Shown one piece after another: positions 35,306-44,834 of a DNA stretch of 64,000 nucleotides. Made by a program: the position numbers and the translations under genes. Position 1 is the stretch's first letter. The number at the start of each line of letters is the position of its first letter. The notes beneath the pieces were generated by a model, which saw nothing but the letters and a program-made list of their open reading frames with translations, had not been told where the DNA came from and ran no database searches. Source of the stretch: Alphaproteobacteria bacterium (GTDB taxonomy: Bacteria; Pseudomonadota; Alphaproteobacteria; CALKHQ01); assembly GCA_041396705.1 (NCBI GenBank), contig JAWKYB010000007.1, forward strand, positions 124,001 to 188,000. Reading direction: 5' to 3'.

Positions 35306-36946
35306 CTACAGGTCGAGCGTGAGCTGCGGCGTGCGCGAGCGGCTGACGCACAGTGCGATCCGGTCGCCCTTCGCCTTCTCCGCATCGGACAGATAGACGT
35401 CCTGGTGCTCGGGCTCGCCCGCGATCACGCCGCACAGGCAGGTGCCGCAGGCACCCTGCTCGCAGGACGACTCGACCGCGATCCCGGCGGCACGCACGGT
35501 CTCCAGGATGGTCCGGCCCGGGTCGACCGCCAGCGTGATGCCGCTGCGGGCGAGCACCACCTCGAACCGGGTCGACTTGTCGATTTCGGCGTCGTTGGCG
35601 AAATACTCGAAATGGACCTGGCTCTCGTCCCAGCCCGCCGCCTCGGCGATGCGCCTGCCGGCGTCAAGCATCGGCCGCGGCCCGCAGATGTAGACATGGC
35701 GGTCCTGGCCGGGCCGGGCGAGCAGCCCTGCGAGTGCCGCCTCGGTACCCGCCGCATCGAGGCCGAGATGGGTTTCGGCACGGAGCGCAGCCAGGTGTTG
35801 CGCCAGCGGCAGATGGGCGGCCGAACGGGCGAAGACGTGGAAGGCACAGCCGAGCCGCATGCGGGCCAGCGCCTTGGCCATCGCGACCAGCGGCGTCACG
35901 CCGATGCCGCCGGCGATCAGCAGGGTCTCGTCGGTGTCGCGGCGCAGGGTGAAGTTGTTGTGCGGCGCGGACGCGGTCAGCACGTCGCCGACGCCGATCC
36001 GCTCGTGCACGGTGCGGGAACCGCCGCGCCCGTCGGCCTCCAGCTTCACAGCCAGCGCATAGCCGGTGACGTCCTCCGGCCCGTTGGTCAGCGAGTACTG
36101 CCGGACCAGGCCGCCGGGCAGGTGCAGGTCGACATGGGCGCCCGGCTGGAAGGCCGGCAGGTCTGCACCGTCGACGGGCTCGAGCCGCAGCGCGACGATG
36201 CCCTCGCCGGCCGCATCCTTGGCCACGACCCGCATCGCCAGGCTGCGCGGCCGTGCCGGAGCCGGCGTCGCAACGGCGGCCGGGACCGATTCCGCCGCGA
36301 CCGCGGCGCCGGCGGCCGCGGCTTCCAGTCGGTCGCGCAGCGCGGTCAGTCGGGCGATGGCCGCCCGCAACGCGCCGACCGCGTCGGCCGGCCGGGCGAG
36401 GAACACGCCGCGCACGGTGCATCGCCCGGCATCGACCGGCTGCACGAAGCAGCGGATTGTCGCGTCGAACCCGGCAAGCGCGGCTTCGACCGCCGCCGAC
36501 GGCGCGTCGACCGCGATGCCGCGCAGGGCGAGTGCATCGTGCGGCACGCCGTCGAGGCGCGGCAGGTCGCCGTCGCCTGCGAAGGTGGTCCAGATCAGGC
36601 CGTGGCGCTCGACGGCCGGAAAGCGCCGCGCGCACAGCGTGGCCGAAGGCGCCTCGCCGGGATGGGAGGGCACGTAGGTGCAGCCGCCGCTGCGGCTGGC
36701 GAAGCGCCAGCCGTGATAGGCGCACTTCAGCTCGGCACCGTCGTTGCCGCCGATCGACAGCCTGACGCCGCGATGCGGGCAGCGGTTCTCCCACACATTG
36801 ACGTGGCCGTCGTCGGCTCGCCATACCGCCAGCTCCTGGCCCAGCAGCTGGCCGTGGAACACATGGCGGAAAGGCAGGTCATGGCCGGCGCAGACCGGGT
36901 ACCAGGTACCGGGGCCCGCGGCCCGCACGGGGCGTGTCGCCGTCAT
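35306..36946 (-). CDS. Rieske domain fused to FMN/NAD/ferredoxin reductase, NdmD-like
   Basis: 546 aa. Rieske [2Fe-2S] ligands Cys56/His58 (NRCPHRGVRL) and Cys75/His78 (KCAYHGWRF). After a linker (220-250, Ala/Pro-rich) comes a PDR/VanB-type reductase: FMN site RQYSLTN, NAD site LLIAGGIGVTPLVAMAKAL, then YICGPRPMLDAG. The C-terminal plant ferredoxin has SSCEQGACGTCLCGV and a last Cys in IALCVSR. Ordinary oxygenase reductases lack the N-terminal Rieske; NdmD, the reductase of methylxanthine demethylases, has it. The ATG overlaps the upstream stop by 4 bp, so it is translationally coupled to the Rieske-less oxygenase. Confidence 0.85.
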   Translation of the reverse strand: MTATRPVRAAGPGTWYPVCAGHDLPFRHVFHGQLLGQELAVWRADDGHVNVWENRCPHRGVRLSIGGNDGAELKCAYHGWRFASRSGGCTYVPSHPGEAPSATLCARRFPAVERHGLIWTTFAGDGDLPRLDGVPHDALALRGIAVDAPSAAVEAALAGFDATIRCFVQPVDAGRCTVRGVFLARPADAVGALRAAIARLTALRDRLEAAAAGAAVAAESVPAAVATPAPARPRSLAMRVVAKDAAGEGIVALRLEPVDGADLPAFQPGAHVDLHLPGGLVRQYSLTNGPEDVTGYALAVKLEADGRGGSRTVHERIGVGDVLTASAPHNNFTLRRDTDETLLIAGGIGVTPLVAMAKALARMRLGCAFHVFARSAAHLPLAQHLAALRAETHLGLDAAGTEAALAGLLARPGQDRHVYICGPRPMLDAGRRIAEAAGWDESQVHFEYFANDAEIDKSTRFEVVLARSGITLAVDPGRTILETVRAAGIAVESSCEQGACGTCLCGVIAGEPEHQDVYLSDAEKAKGDRIALCVSRSRTPQLTLDL

Positions 36947-37794
36947 GCCGCGGCAGCGGGGATCACGCCGTAGCGCACGCCCCGCTCGGCAAGCCAGCGC
37001 CGGTAGGCGACCGAGGTGCGGTCGGAACGGAGCGGCGTTTCGGCCCGCGGGTCCAGTGGCAGCCGCTTCGGCAGCTGGTTCTCCAGGATCGGCTTGTCCT
37101 GGCCGAAAATGGTCTGCTGGAAGGCGCGGATGTCGGTGTCCGAGCTGACGTCGTCGATCACCGACATCAGCAGGTGGGCGCGCACCCGTTCCTCGCCGAC
37201 AGGCTGGCCCAGCAGCGCCACGATGTCGTTGCGGGTCCGGTCCCGCCCCGACGTCTTGTACAGCACCGAGCAATAGGGGTGCGGCACGCGGTAGATGTAC
37301 TCGGTCTTGGCCCCGCCCAGCGAATTGGCCGCCGCCTGCGGCTGCCAGAACTCGCAATCGACGGCCCGTACCTCCGCCGCGTCCGCCACGATGCGGTAGT
37401 CCAGAACCTCGGTGTGCGGCTCGACGCCGAGGATGTCGGTGTGGACGAACGGGAAGTGGCCCATGTCGAGAAAATTCTCGACCGCGCGCGGCGCCGACAC
37501 GGCAACGCCGATGGTACCGGTGTGGACGTTGCGCCGGTCGGGCTCGTCCATCTCCGGGATGTCGAACAGCGGCTGCGGCTCAGCGCCGAGAACGGTCCAC
37601 AGATAGCCGAACGCCAGCTGCGCCGGCAGGGCCGCGCCCGGTGACGCCGTGCGCCACACCCGCGGCGCACCGGCGTCGAGGCGGTATCCGAGCCGCTCGT
37701 CCAGCAACACGGTCTCGGCGCCGGCGGCGGGAATGTCTTCCACCGCCGCCAGCACGTGCCACAGGTTCAGGATCACCGGGTCGTTGCAGGGCAT
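36943..37794 (-). CDS. Rieske oxygenase catalytic subunit without a Rieske centre, NdmC-like
   Basis: 283 aa with the catalytic domain of Rieske-type oxygenases: ENFLDMGHFPFVH with the two iron His at residues 113 and 118, and the third-ligand region QQTIFGQDKPILENQLPKRLP. The N-terminal 75 residues keep the Rieske-domain frame (NLWHVLAAVEDI, FGYLWTVLG) but contain neither CxH nor CxxH, so no [2Fe-2S] centre can form. The missing centre is supplied in trans by the next gene. This split is known for NdmC, which N7-demethylates 7-methylxanthine. ATG at 37794 chosen; a GTG at 37839 is possible. Confidence 0.82.
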   Translation of the reverse strand: MPCNDPVILNLWHVLAAVEDIPAAGAETVLLDERLGYRLDAGAPRVWRTASPGAALPAQLAFGYLWTVLGAEPQPLFDIPEMDEPDRRNVHTGTIGVAVSAPRAVENFLDMGHFPFVHTDILGVEPHTEVLDYRIVADAAEVRAVDCEFWQPQAAANSLGGAKTEYIYRVPHPYCSVLYKTSGRDRTRNDIVALLGQPVGEERVRAHLLMSVIDDVSSDTDIRAFQQTIFGQDKPILENQLPKRLPLDPRAETPLRSDRTSVAYRRWLAERGVRYGVIPAAAA

Positions 37795-37855
37795 GGCCGT
37801 CGGCTCGTCGCGAGGGCCCGGCGGACGCTCGGCGTCCACCGGGCGCGCATGCGGG

Positions 37856-38926
37856 TCAGGGCAGCGTGTCGCCGACGCCCTGGACGTACCAGTCCATGCC
37901 GGCCAGCTCCTCGTTGGCTATCACCTCGCCGGCCGCGATCCTCTCCACGCCCTCCTGGTCGTAGATCGGCCCGGTGAACGGGTGGAAGCTGCCGTCGCCG
38001 ATGCGGGTCACCAGGTCGGCGATGCCGGCCTTGACGTCGTCTGGCAGGTTGTCGTTGACCGCGGCCACGACGATCATGCCGTCGCCGATGCCGCCCCAGA
38101 CGTCCTCGGACTGCCAGGTGCCGTCCATCACCGCCTGCACGGTGTCGATGTAGAAGCCACCCCATTCGTCGACCACCGAGAAAAGGTGAGCGTTCGGGCC
38201 GAACTGCGACATGTCAGATGCCTGCCCGACCGCGCGGATGCCGGCTTCCTCGGCCGCCTGCATCGCCGCCGGGCTGTCGGTGTGCTGGATGATCACGTCG
38301 GCGCCCTGGTTCATCAGCGCCTCGGCCGCCTCGCGCTCCTTGCCGGGATCGTACCAGGTGTTGACCCAGACCACCTTGAGCTCGGCGTCGGGGTTGACCG
38401 ACTGCATGCCCAGCATGACCGAGTTGATGTCGCGGATCACTTCCGGGATCGGGAAGGATCCGATGTAGCCGACCACGCCGGTCTGGGTGACGCTGGCCGC
38501 GGTATAGCCGGAGACGTAGCGGCCCTCGTAGGTCAGCGACAGGTAGGTGCCCAGGTTGTCGGCCCGCTTGTAACCGGTGGCGTGCTCGAAGATCACGTCG
38601 GGGAACTGCTGCGCCACCGCGGCGGTGGGGTTCATGAAGCCGAACGACGTTGTGAAGATCAGCTTGTGGCCGCTCGCCGCCAGGTTGCGGATCACGCGTT
38701 CGGCGTCGGCGCCTTCGCTGACGTTCTCGACGAAGGTGGTCTCGACCGCATCGCCGAAGTGCTCCTGCACGGCCAGACGGCCCTGGTCGTGCTGGTAGGA
38801 CCAGCCGAAGTCGCCGACCGGTCCGACATAGACGAAACCGACCTTCATCGGGTCGTCGGCCAGCGCGGTGCCGGCCAGCGCGGTGGCGAATGCCAGCCCG
38901 AGCGCGGTGCGAATCATGCTCTCCAT
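37856..38926 (-). CDS. BMP family (PnrA/Med-like) substrate-binding protein, copy 2
   Basis: 356 aa. A signal peptide ends at ALA (residue 23). The BMP family binds nucleosides or purine-like ligands in the periplasm for ABC import. Visible are KVGFVYVGPVGDFGWSYQHDQGR, ERVIRNLAASGHKLIFTTSFGFM, FEHATGYKR and VWVNTWYDPGKEREAAEALM. It aligns end to end with the next BMP gene, so the two are tandem duplicates. SD gaggggga before the ATG at 38926. No permease or ATPase gene is nearby. It lies directly before the split Rieske genes. Confidence 0.88.
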   Translation of the reverse strand: MESMIRTALGLAFATALAGTALADDPMKVGFVYVGPVGDFGWSYQHDQGRLAVQEHFGDAVETTFVENVSEGADAERVIRNLAASGHKLIFTTSFGFMNPTAAVAQQFPDVIFEHATGYKRADNLGTYLSLTYEGRYVSGYTAASVTQTGVVGYIGSFPIPEVIRDINSVMLGMQSVNPDAELKVVWVNTWYDPGKEREAAEALMNQGADVIIQHTDSPAAMQAAEEAGIRAVGQASDMSQFGPNAHLFSVVDEWGGFYIDTVQAVMDGTWQSEDVWGGIGDGMIVVAAVNDNLPDDVKAGIADLVTRIGDGSFHPFTGPIYDQEGVERIAAGEVIANEELAGMDWYVQGVGDTLP

Positions 38927-39064
38927 CCGAGTCCCCCTCTGGGTGCGTGGCTCCGGCATCGTCCCCGCCCGATCGCGGCGGTGCCGGTTGCACGAGAATG
39001 TGCAACAAGCGCGCCAGCGATGCACCTGTTTCGTCACGCGGCGCGGCTGCAGCGCCCCTGTCCG

Positions 39065-40129
39065 CTAGGGCAGCGGCTGCTCGATCCCGCGGACGAACCA
39101 GTCCATCGCCGCCAGCTCGGCATCGCTCATCACGTGACCGGCCGCGACGCGTTCCGCCCCCCGCTGGTCGTACAGCGGACCGGTGAACGGATGGAAGCTG
39201 TCGTCCGCCATCGAGGCGACGATCGCCTCGGCCTCTGCGCGGACGTCGGCCGGTAAGGCCTCGTTGAGCCCGCGCACCGCCACCACGTCGTCGCTGATCC
39301 CGCCCCAGAAGTCCTGCGACTGCCAGGTGCCGTCCATCACGTCCTGGACGACGTCGACATAGAACGGCGCCCAATTGTTGATCACCGACAGCAGATGTGC
39401 ATGCGGCCCGAACTGCGACATGTCCGAGGCATAGCCGATCGCGTGGACGCCGGCCTCTTCCGCTGCCTGCATCGGTGCCGCGCTGTCGGTATGCTGCATC
39501 AGCACGTCGACCCCCTGGGCGATCAGCGCATCGGCCGCCTCGCGTTCCTTGCCCGGGTCGAACCAGGTGTTGAGCCAGATGACCTGCAGCCGCGCGTCGG
39601 GGTTGGACGCCTGCAGCCCCAGCATCACCGCGTTGATGTCGCGGATCACCTCGGGGATCGGAAAGGACGCGATGTAGCCGACCAGGCCGGTCTCGGTGAC
39701 GTGGCCGGCGACGAAGCCGGCGACATAGCGCCCCTCGTGGCTGGCCGCCATGTAGGTGCCCATGTTGGCGGCGCGTTTGTAGCCGGTGGCATGCTCGATC
39801 ACCACGCCGGGATAGGCCTCGGCCACGGCGAGCGCGCCGTTCATGTAGCCGAACGAGGTGGCGAAGACGATGTCGTATCCGCCGGCGGCCAGGTTGCGGA
39901 TCACGCGCTCGGAGTCGGCGCCGTCGGCCACGTTCTCGACATAGGTGGTCTCGACCGCGGCGCCGAAATGCGCCTCGACCGCCAGGCGGCCCTGTTCGTG
40001 CTGGTAGGTCCAGCCATGGTCGCTGATCGGCCCCAGATAGACGAAGCCGACCTTCAGCGGCTCGGCGGCGGCTGCCGCGGAGACGGAAACCGCCGCCGCC
40101 AGTGCTGCGGCGCTGCCCATGCGCTTCAT
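39065..40129 (-). CDS. BMP family (PnrA/Med-like) substrate-binding protein, copy 1
   Basis: 354 aa. Signal peptide MKRMGSAAALAAAVSVSAAA, then KVGFVYLGPISDHGWTYQHEQGR and the same blocks as the following paralogue (IEHATGYKRAANMGTYMA, WLNTWFDPGKEREAADALI, HTDSAAPMQAAEEAG, MSQFGPHAHLLSV, MDGTWQSQDFWGG). SD ggggggga before the ATG. First gene of the putative five-gene operon; three TGCCACG half-sites stand 76-115 bp upstream. Ligand expected to be a purine-like compound because of the family and the Ndm-like enzymes downstream (inferred). Confidence 0.88.
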   Translation of the reverse strand: MKRMGSAAALAAAVSVSAAAAAEPLKVGFVYLGPISDHGWTYQHEQGRLAVEAHFGAAVETTYVENVADGADSERVIRNLAAGGYDIVFATSFGYMNGALAVAEAYPGVVIEHATGYKRAANMGTYMAASHEGRYVAGFVAGHVTETGLVGYIASFPIPEVIRDINAVMLGLQASNPDARLQVIWLNTWFDPGKEREAADALIAQGVDVLMQHTDSAAPMQAAEEAGVHAIGYASDMSQFGPHAHLLSVINNWAPFYVDVVQDVMDGTWQSQDFWGGISDDVVAVRGLNEALPADVRAEAEAIVASMADDSFHPFTGPLYDQRGAERVAAGHVMSDAELAAMDWFVRGIEQPLP

Positions 40130-40204
40130 TGCGAATCCCCCCTGGTCGGTCCGGCCGTCGGCTGCGCGCCATCGAGTCCGGCGGCGCTTCGGGCGGCAGC
40201 CCAA

Positions 40205-40244
40205 TGCCACGGCCGCTCACGCGGCGGCGTGGCAATTGCCACGC
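40205..40244. promoter_or_regulatory. triple TGCCACG half-sites including an 18-bp perfect palindrome
   Basis: TGCCACG at 40205-40211, its inverse CGTGGCA at 40228-40234 and TGCCACG again at 40237-40243. The last two form the perfect palindrome gcgtggcaattgccacgc (40227-40244). They lie between the SH3 gene and the start of the BMP/Rieske operon, in the place of an operator. The binding protein is unknown. Confidence 0.5.
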
Positions 40245-40246
40245 GG

Positions 40247-40807
40247 TCAGTCGTTGCCGACCGCCTCGTCCGGATAGACGCCCCACACGGCGTCGCGTGT
40301 GACCCAGCCGTCGCGGCCGTCCGCCTCGACCTCGCACCAGTCGCCGTCGCACCGCACCAGGTTGGCGACCACGCCGGGCTCGGCCAGCGCCACCGCGGCG
40401 GCCGCGGGGTCGGGCGCGGCGCGCAAGGTGGCGGTCTGTCCGGTCACGATCACGCTGCGGCGGCTGGACAGCAGCGCCTGATAGATCCAGCCCTCGTCGC
40501 CGTCCCAGTCGCGGATGCGGCGCCAGTCCTGGTGCTCGGCGATGATCTCGACCGGCAGCGGCGCCTGGCGATAGACCCACAGGATCTCATGGTCGCGGCC
40601 GGGGCCGCGGCGGACATTGGCCGGGCTCGACTTGATCGACACGAAGCGCGGCACCGGCAGGTCGGAATCGGCATGGGCCGGCCGGTCGCGCAGGAAGGCG
40701 GCCAGCGCCAGCAGCAGCGCGAACAGGATCAGGATTCCGCCCTTGATCAGGCGCCGGCGAAACGGGACCGTCTGGTCGCTGGTCGGGTCGGGCGTCGGAT
40801 CCGCCAT
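40247..40807 (-). CDS. SH3-domain protein, membrane-anchored
   Basis: 186 aa. One membrane helix at about residues 22-40 (LIKGGILILFALLLALAAFL). Two bacterial SH3-like repeats follow: SSPANVRRGPGRDHEILWVY...WRRIRDWDGDEGWIYQALLS, and TATLRAAPDPAAAAVALAEPGV...CEVEADGRDGWVTRDAVWGVYPDE. Such proteins bind cell-wall components in the periplasm. The ATG at 40807 was chosen; longer frames upstream look non-coding. It is divergent from the dehydrogenase gene at 41008. Confidence 0.82.
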   Translation of the reverse strand: MADPTPDPTSDQTVPFRRRLIKGGILILFALLLALAAFLRDRPAHADSDLPVPRFVSIKSSPANVRRGPGRDHEILWVYRQAPLPVEIIAEHQDWRRIRDWDGDEGWIYQALLSSRRSVIVTGQTATLRAAPDPAAAAVALAEPGVVANLVRCDGDWCEVEADGRDGWVTRDAVWGVYPDEAVGND

Positions 40808-41007
40808 CGTGCATGCCTGTCGCGGCGCCGCGGCGTCGCACGGCACCCGGCGGGCGGGCGGGTGTCGACTCGCGGACGGGGGTCGTCTGCGGTCCATCCA
40901 TGTGCACCGCAGGCCGGACGGGGTCAACCGGCGCGAGCCGGCTGGACATCGCGGGAGCGGCTTGCTAACCGCTTGGCAGCAGCCGCGCCCGGAGCCAGCG
41001 CCAGCCG

Positions 41008-41994
41008 ATGACGCATCGCAGCCTGAAGGTGCACGTCACCCGCAAACTGCCGGAGATCATCGAGACCCGGTTGATGGAGCTGTTCGACGCGCGGCTGAAC
41101 GGCGACGACCATCCGCTCGCGCCGGCCGAACTCGCCGCGGCGATGGCGCAGGCCGAGGTGCTGGTGCCGACCGTCACCGACCGGATCGATGCCGCCGCGC
41201 TGGCCGCCGCCGGCCCCGACCTCAAGCTGATCGCCTCGTTCGGAACCGGCGTCGACCATATCGATCTGGCCGCGGCCAAGGCGCGCCGGATCACGGTCAC
41301 CAACACGCCCGGCGTGCTGACCGACGATACCGCCGACATGACCATGGCGCTGATCCTGGCGGTGCCGCGGCGGCTGACCGAGGGCGAGCGGCTGATCCGC
41401 GCCGGCCAGTGGACCGGCTGGGGCCCGACGACGATGCTGGGCCGCCGCATCACCGGCAAACGGCTGGGCATCGTCGGCATGGGCCGGATCGGCCAGGCGG
41501 TGGCGCGGCGGGCACGCGGCTTCGGCCTCGCCATCCACTATCACAACCGCAACCGCGTTCATCCGGACACCGAGGCGGAGCTGGAGGCGACCTACTGGTC
41601 CAGCCTCGACCAGATGCTGGGGCATGTCGACATCGTCTCGGTCAACTGTCCGCGCACGCCGGCCACCTATCACCTGCTCAACGCGCGCCGGCTGGCGCTG
41701 CTGGCACCGCACGCCTATCTGGTCAACACCTCGCGCGGCGAGGTGATTGACGAGGACGCGCTGGTGGAGCGGCTGGCGGCCGGAGAGCTGGCCGGCGCCG
41801 GCCTCGACGTGTTCGAGCACGAACCGGCGGTCAACCCGCGGCTCCTGCAGCTGGGCAATGTGGTGCTGCTGCCGCACATGGGGTCGGCGACCATCGAGGG
41901 TCGGGTCGCCATGGGCGAGCGCGTCGTGCTCAACATCCAGAGCTTCGCCGACGGCCACACCCCGCCCGACCGGGTTCTCGCCACCGAGTTCTGA
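41008..41994 (+). CDS. D-isomer 2-hydroxyacid dehydrogenase (glyoxylate/hydroxypyruvate reductase type)
   Basis: 328 aa, typical length. The NAD(P) site GKRLGIVGMGRIGQAVARRARGF lies in the second domain. The catalytic Arg is in VNTSRGEVIDEDAL, Glu in GLDVFEHEP and His in LLPHMGSAT. The N-terminal part has the substrate loop ASFGTGVDHIDLAAA. It reduces glyoxylate or hydroxypyruvate (GhrB/GyaR group). Single gene. Confidence 0.9.
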   Translation: MTHRSLKVHVTRKLPEIIETRLMELFDARLNGDDHPLAPAELAAAMAQAEVLVPTVTDRIDAAALAAAGPDLKLIASFGTGVDHIDLAAAKARRITVTNTPGVLTDDTADMTMALILAVPRRLTEGERLIRAGQWTGWGPTTMLGRRITGKRLGIVGMGRIGQAVARRARGFGLAIHYHNRNRVHPDTEAELEATYWSSLDQMLGHVDIVSVNCPRTPATYHLLNARRLALLAPHAYLVNTSRGEVIDEDALVERLAAGELAGAGLDVFEHEPAVNPRLLQLGNVVLLPHMGSATIEGRVAMGERVVLNIQSFADGHTPPDRVLATEF

Positions 41995-42069
41995 CCGGCG
42001 AAGCCGATTGTCGCGGCGCGCCGGCGCGCCTAGACTGCGCGCAGAGGGGAGCGATCGCGGGGGGAAGCG

Positions 42070-42453
42070 ATGGTCCGGACTTCGGGTCTTCGGCAAGGAT
42101 GGCGGCTGCTGGCCGTAACGATCGGCGTCGCTTTCGCGCCGCCGGCATGGGCGACGGAGCCGTTGCCGGCGGACGACTTCGCCCACCCGTTCGTCAGGGT
42201 CGCGCCGCAAGGCCAGGTGATTCTCAATCCGCACCCGGATTTCGACGCACCGTCACCGTCGCGGCTGGCGCTGGAGGCGCTTGAACCGGCGGCCGGCGCC
42301 GATCCGACGCTGGGCCTCGACGGCACGGCGGTGGCCGGGGCGAAGGACTGCCCGGTCGGCGGCGGCTGGCAGGTGGTGGTGATCCGCGGCGGGCGCAGCC
42401 CCGACGTGGTGCGCGGCCCGACCGTCGCGGCGGTCACGCCGCCGGGCTGCTGA
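42070..42453 (+). CDS. small secreted protein of unknown function
   Basis: 127 aa with a signal peptide (WRLLAVTIGVAFAPPAWA) and an acidic, Pro-rich mature part with two Cys (DCPVGGGWQVVV and the C-terminal PPGC), perhaps a disulfide. The SD gggggaa supports the ATG. Its last 20 bp overlap the 3' end of the opposing MoeB-like gene. No family recognised; coding status is supported mainly by the signal peptide and SD. Confidence 0.55.
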   Translation: MVRTSGLRQGWRLLAVTIGVAFAPPAWATEPLPADDFAHPFVRVAPQGQVILNPHPDFDAPSPSRLALEALEPAAGADPTLGLDGTAVAGAKDCPVGGGWQVVVIRGGRSPDVVRGPTVAAVTPPGC

Positions 42454-43228
42454 CCGGTCCCGCTCCCGCGCCGGCGCACAGGCTGCACTGCGGGTCGCGG
42501 CCGGCGCGCATGGTCGTGAATGTCGGGCCGAGCGCGTCGTAGAGCAGTAGCCGGCCCGACAGATCGTCGCCCAGGCCGAGCAGCAGCTTCAGCGTCTCGA
42601 CCGCCATGATGGTGCCGGCGACGCCGGCGACCGCGCCGAGGATGCCGGCCTGGTCGCAGCGCGGCACCAGGTCCGCCGGCGGCGGCGCCGGGAACAGGCA
42701 GCGATAGCACGGATGCGGCGGGCCGAGATGGGCCTGGAACAGGCCGACCTGGGCCTCGAACCGCAGCAACGCACCGGACACCAGCGGAATGCCAAGCCGG
42801 AAACAGGCGTCGTTGGCGGCATAGCGCGTCGCGAAATTGTCGCTGCCGTCCAGCACGACGTCGTGGCCCGCGAGCAGGTCGGCGGCGTTGTCCGCGGTCA
42901 GCCGGCGGCGGTCCTGGGCGACCGCGATGTCGGGGTTCACCGCCGCCAGGGTGGCGGCCGCGCTCTCGGTCTTCGGCCGGCCGACCATCGCCGTGGCGTG
43001 GATCACCTGCCGCTGCAGGTTCGACAATTCGACCGCATCGTCGTCGATCAGCGTCAGCCGGCCGATGCCGGCCGCAGCAAGATAGAGCGCCGCCGGCGCG
43101 CCGAGCCCGCCGGCGCCGATCAGGGCGACGCGCGCGCCGAGCAGGCGCGCCTGTCCCGCTTCGCCGACCTCGTCGAGAATCAGGTGGCGGGCGTAGCGCT
43201 CGAACTGGGCGTCGGTCAGCTCGACCAT
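42434..43228 (-). CDS. moeB: MoeB/ThiF family adenylyltransferase
   Basis: 264 aa E1-like enzyme that adenylates the C-terminal Gly of a ubiquitin-like sulfur carrier (MoaD/ThiS type). Features: ERYARHLILDEVGEAGQARL, the nucleotide loop ALIGAGGLGAPAALYLAAAG, LIDDDAVELSNLQRQVIH, VLDGSDNFATRYAAND and CYRCLFP. The zinc Cys pairs are CYRC and CSLC. It precedes nothing on its strand but follows cysK by 20 bp, so sulfur metabolism is the likely context. MoeB versus ThiF cannot be settled from sequence. Confidence 0.88.
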   Translation of the reverse strand: MVELTDAQFERYARHLILDEVGEAGQARLLGARVALIGAGGLGAPAALYLAAAGIGRLTLIDDDAVELSNLQRQVIHATAMVGRPKTESAAATLAAVNPDIAVAQDRRRLTADNAADLLAGHDVVLDGSDNFATRYAANDACFRLGIPLVSGALLRFEAQVGLFQAHLGPPHPCYRCLFPAPPPADLVPRCDQAGILGAVAGVAGTIMAVETLKLLLGLGDDLSGRLLLYDALGPTFTTMRAGRDPQCSLCAGAGAGPVSSPAA

Positions 43229-43247
43229 GCGCCGGACCGGCCGCGGC

Positions 43248-44231
<984 letters not shown>

Positions 44232-44342
44232 CGTCGTCTCCTCCTGCGAATATGCGCGACACACCATAGCAAATGTTTGCCGGGGGTCGAGCAGGCAAGC
44301 AGGCGGTCGCCGACGGCGCGGCCGGGCCGCGCCGTCGGCGGC

Positions 44343-44795
44343 TCAGATGGCGTAGTCGGCGACCTGCGCGTTGCTGGCGACGCCGCTGGTGCGGGCCTGG
44401 GCGCAGAGGTCCTCGATCGTGATCTCGTCGAGCTCGCCCAGCAGCGCGTCCTGCATCTTTTCCCAAAGCGGGATGATGACGTTCTGCGACATCGGCGAAT
44501 GCTCGCCCTGGCCGAACCCGACATCGCCGTCGTCGATGTCGGCGAGGACGCGCGTGATCTCGCCGAGCGTGATGCGGCGACGCTCGCGCGCGAGGCGATA
44601 GCCGCCGCGCGGACCGCGCACGCCGACCAGGATCTTGGCACGGACCAGGCGCTGCAGCACCTGTTCCAGATAGCGGCGCGGGATGCCCTGCCGCTCGGTC
44701 AGTTCGGCGCTCTGGACCGGATTGGGGCCGGCGCGCAGGGCGATGTCGACCACGGCTTCATAGGCACAGAGCAGCTTGCGGGGAGTCTTCAACAT
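44343..44795 (-). CDS. Rrf2 family transcriptional regulator
   Basis: 150 aa winged helix: CAYEAVVDIALRAGPNPVQSAEL, IPRRYLEQVLQRLVRAKILVGVRGPRGGYRLAR is the recognition region and wing. Only two Cys are present (in LLCAY and DLCAQ), so the three-Cys Fe-S site of IscR is absent. This favours a CymR-like sensor of cysteine metabolism; cysK lies 112 bp downstream. An AACCGGTT palindrome (on ggttaaccggttc, about 44801-44813) just before the start may be its own operator. Confidence 0.88.
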   Translation of the reverse strand: MLKTPRKLLCAYEAVVDIALRAGPNPVQSAELTERQGIPRRYLEQVLQRLVRAKILVGVRGPRGGYRLARERRRITLGEITRVLADIDDGDVGFGQGEHSPMSQNVIIPLWEKMQDALLGELDEITIEDLCAQARTSGVASNAQVADYAI

Positions 44796-44834
44796 GGCTG
44801 GGTTAACCGGTTCACCAAATGGTACACAAAAAGG

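Noticed and set aside
38214..40580. 788-codon minus-strand frame across both BMP genes
   Set aside because: Same strand as the BMP genes but a different frame; composition is Arg/Gly-rich and both BMP frames have full domains, signal peptides and SDs.
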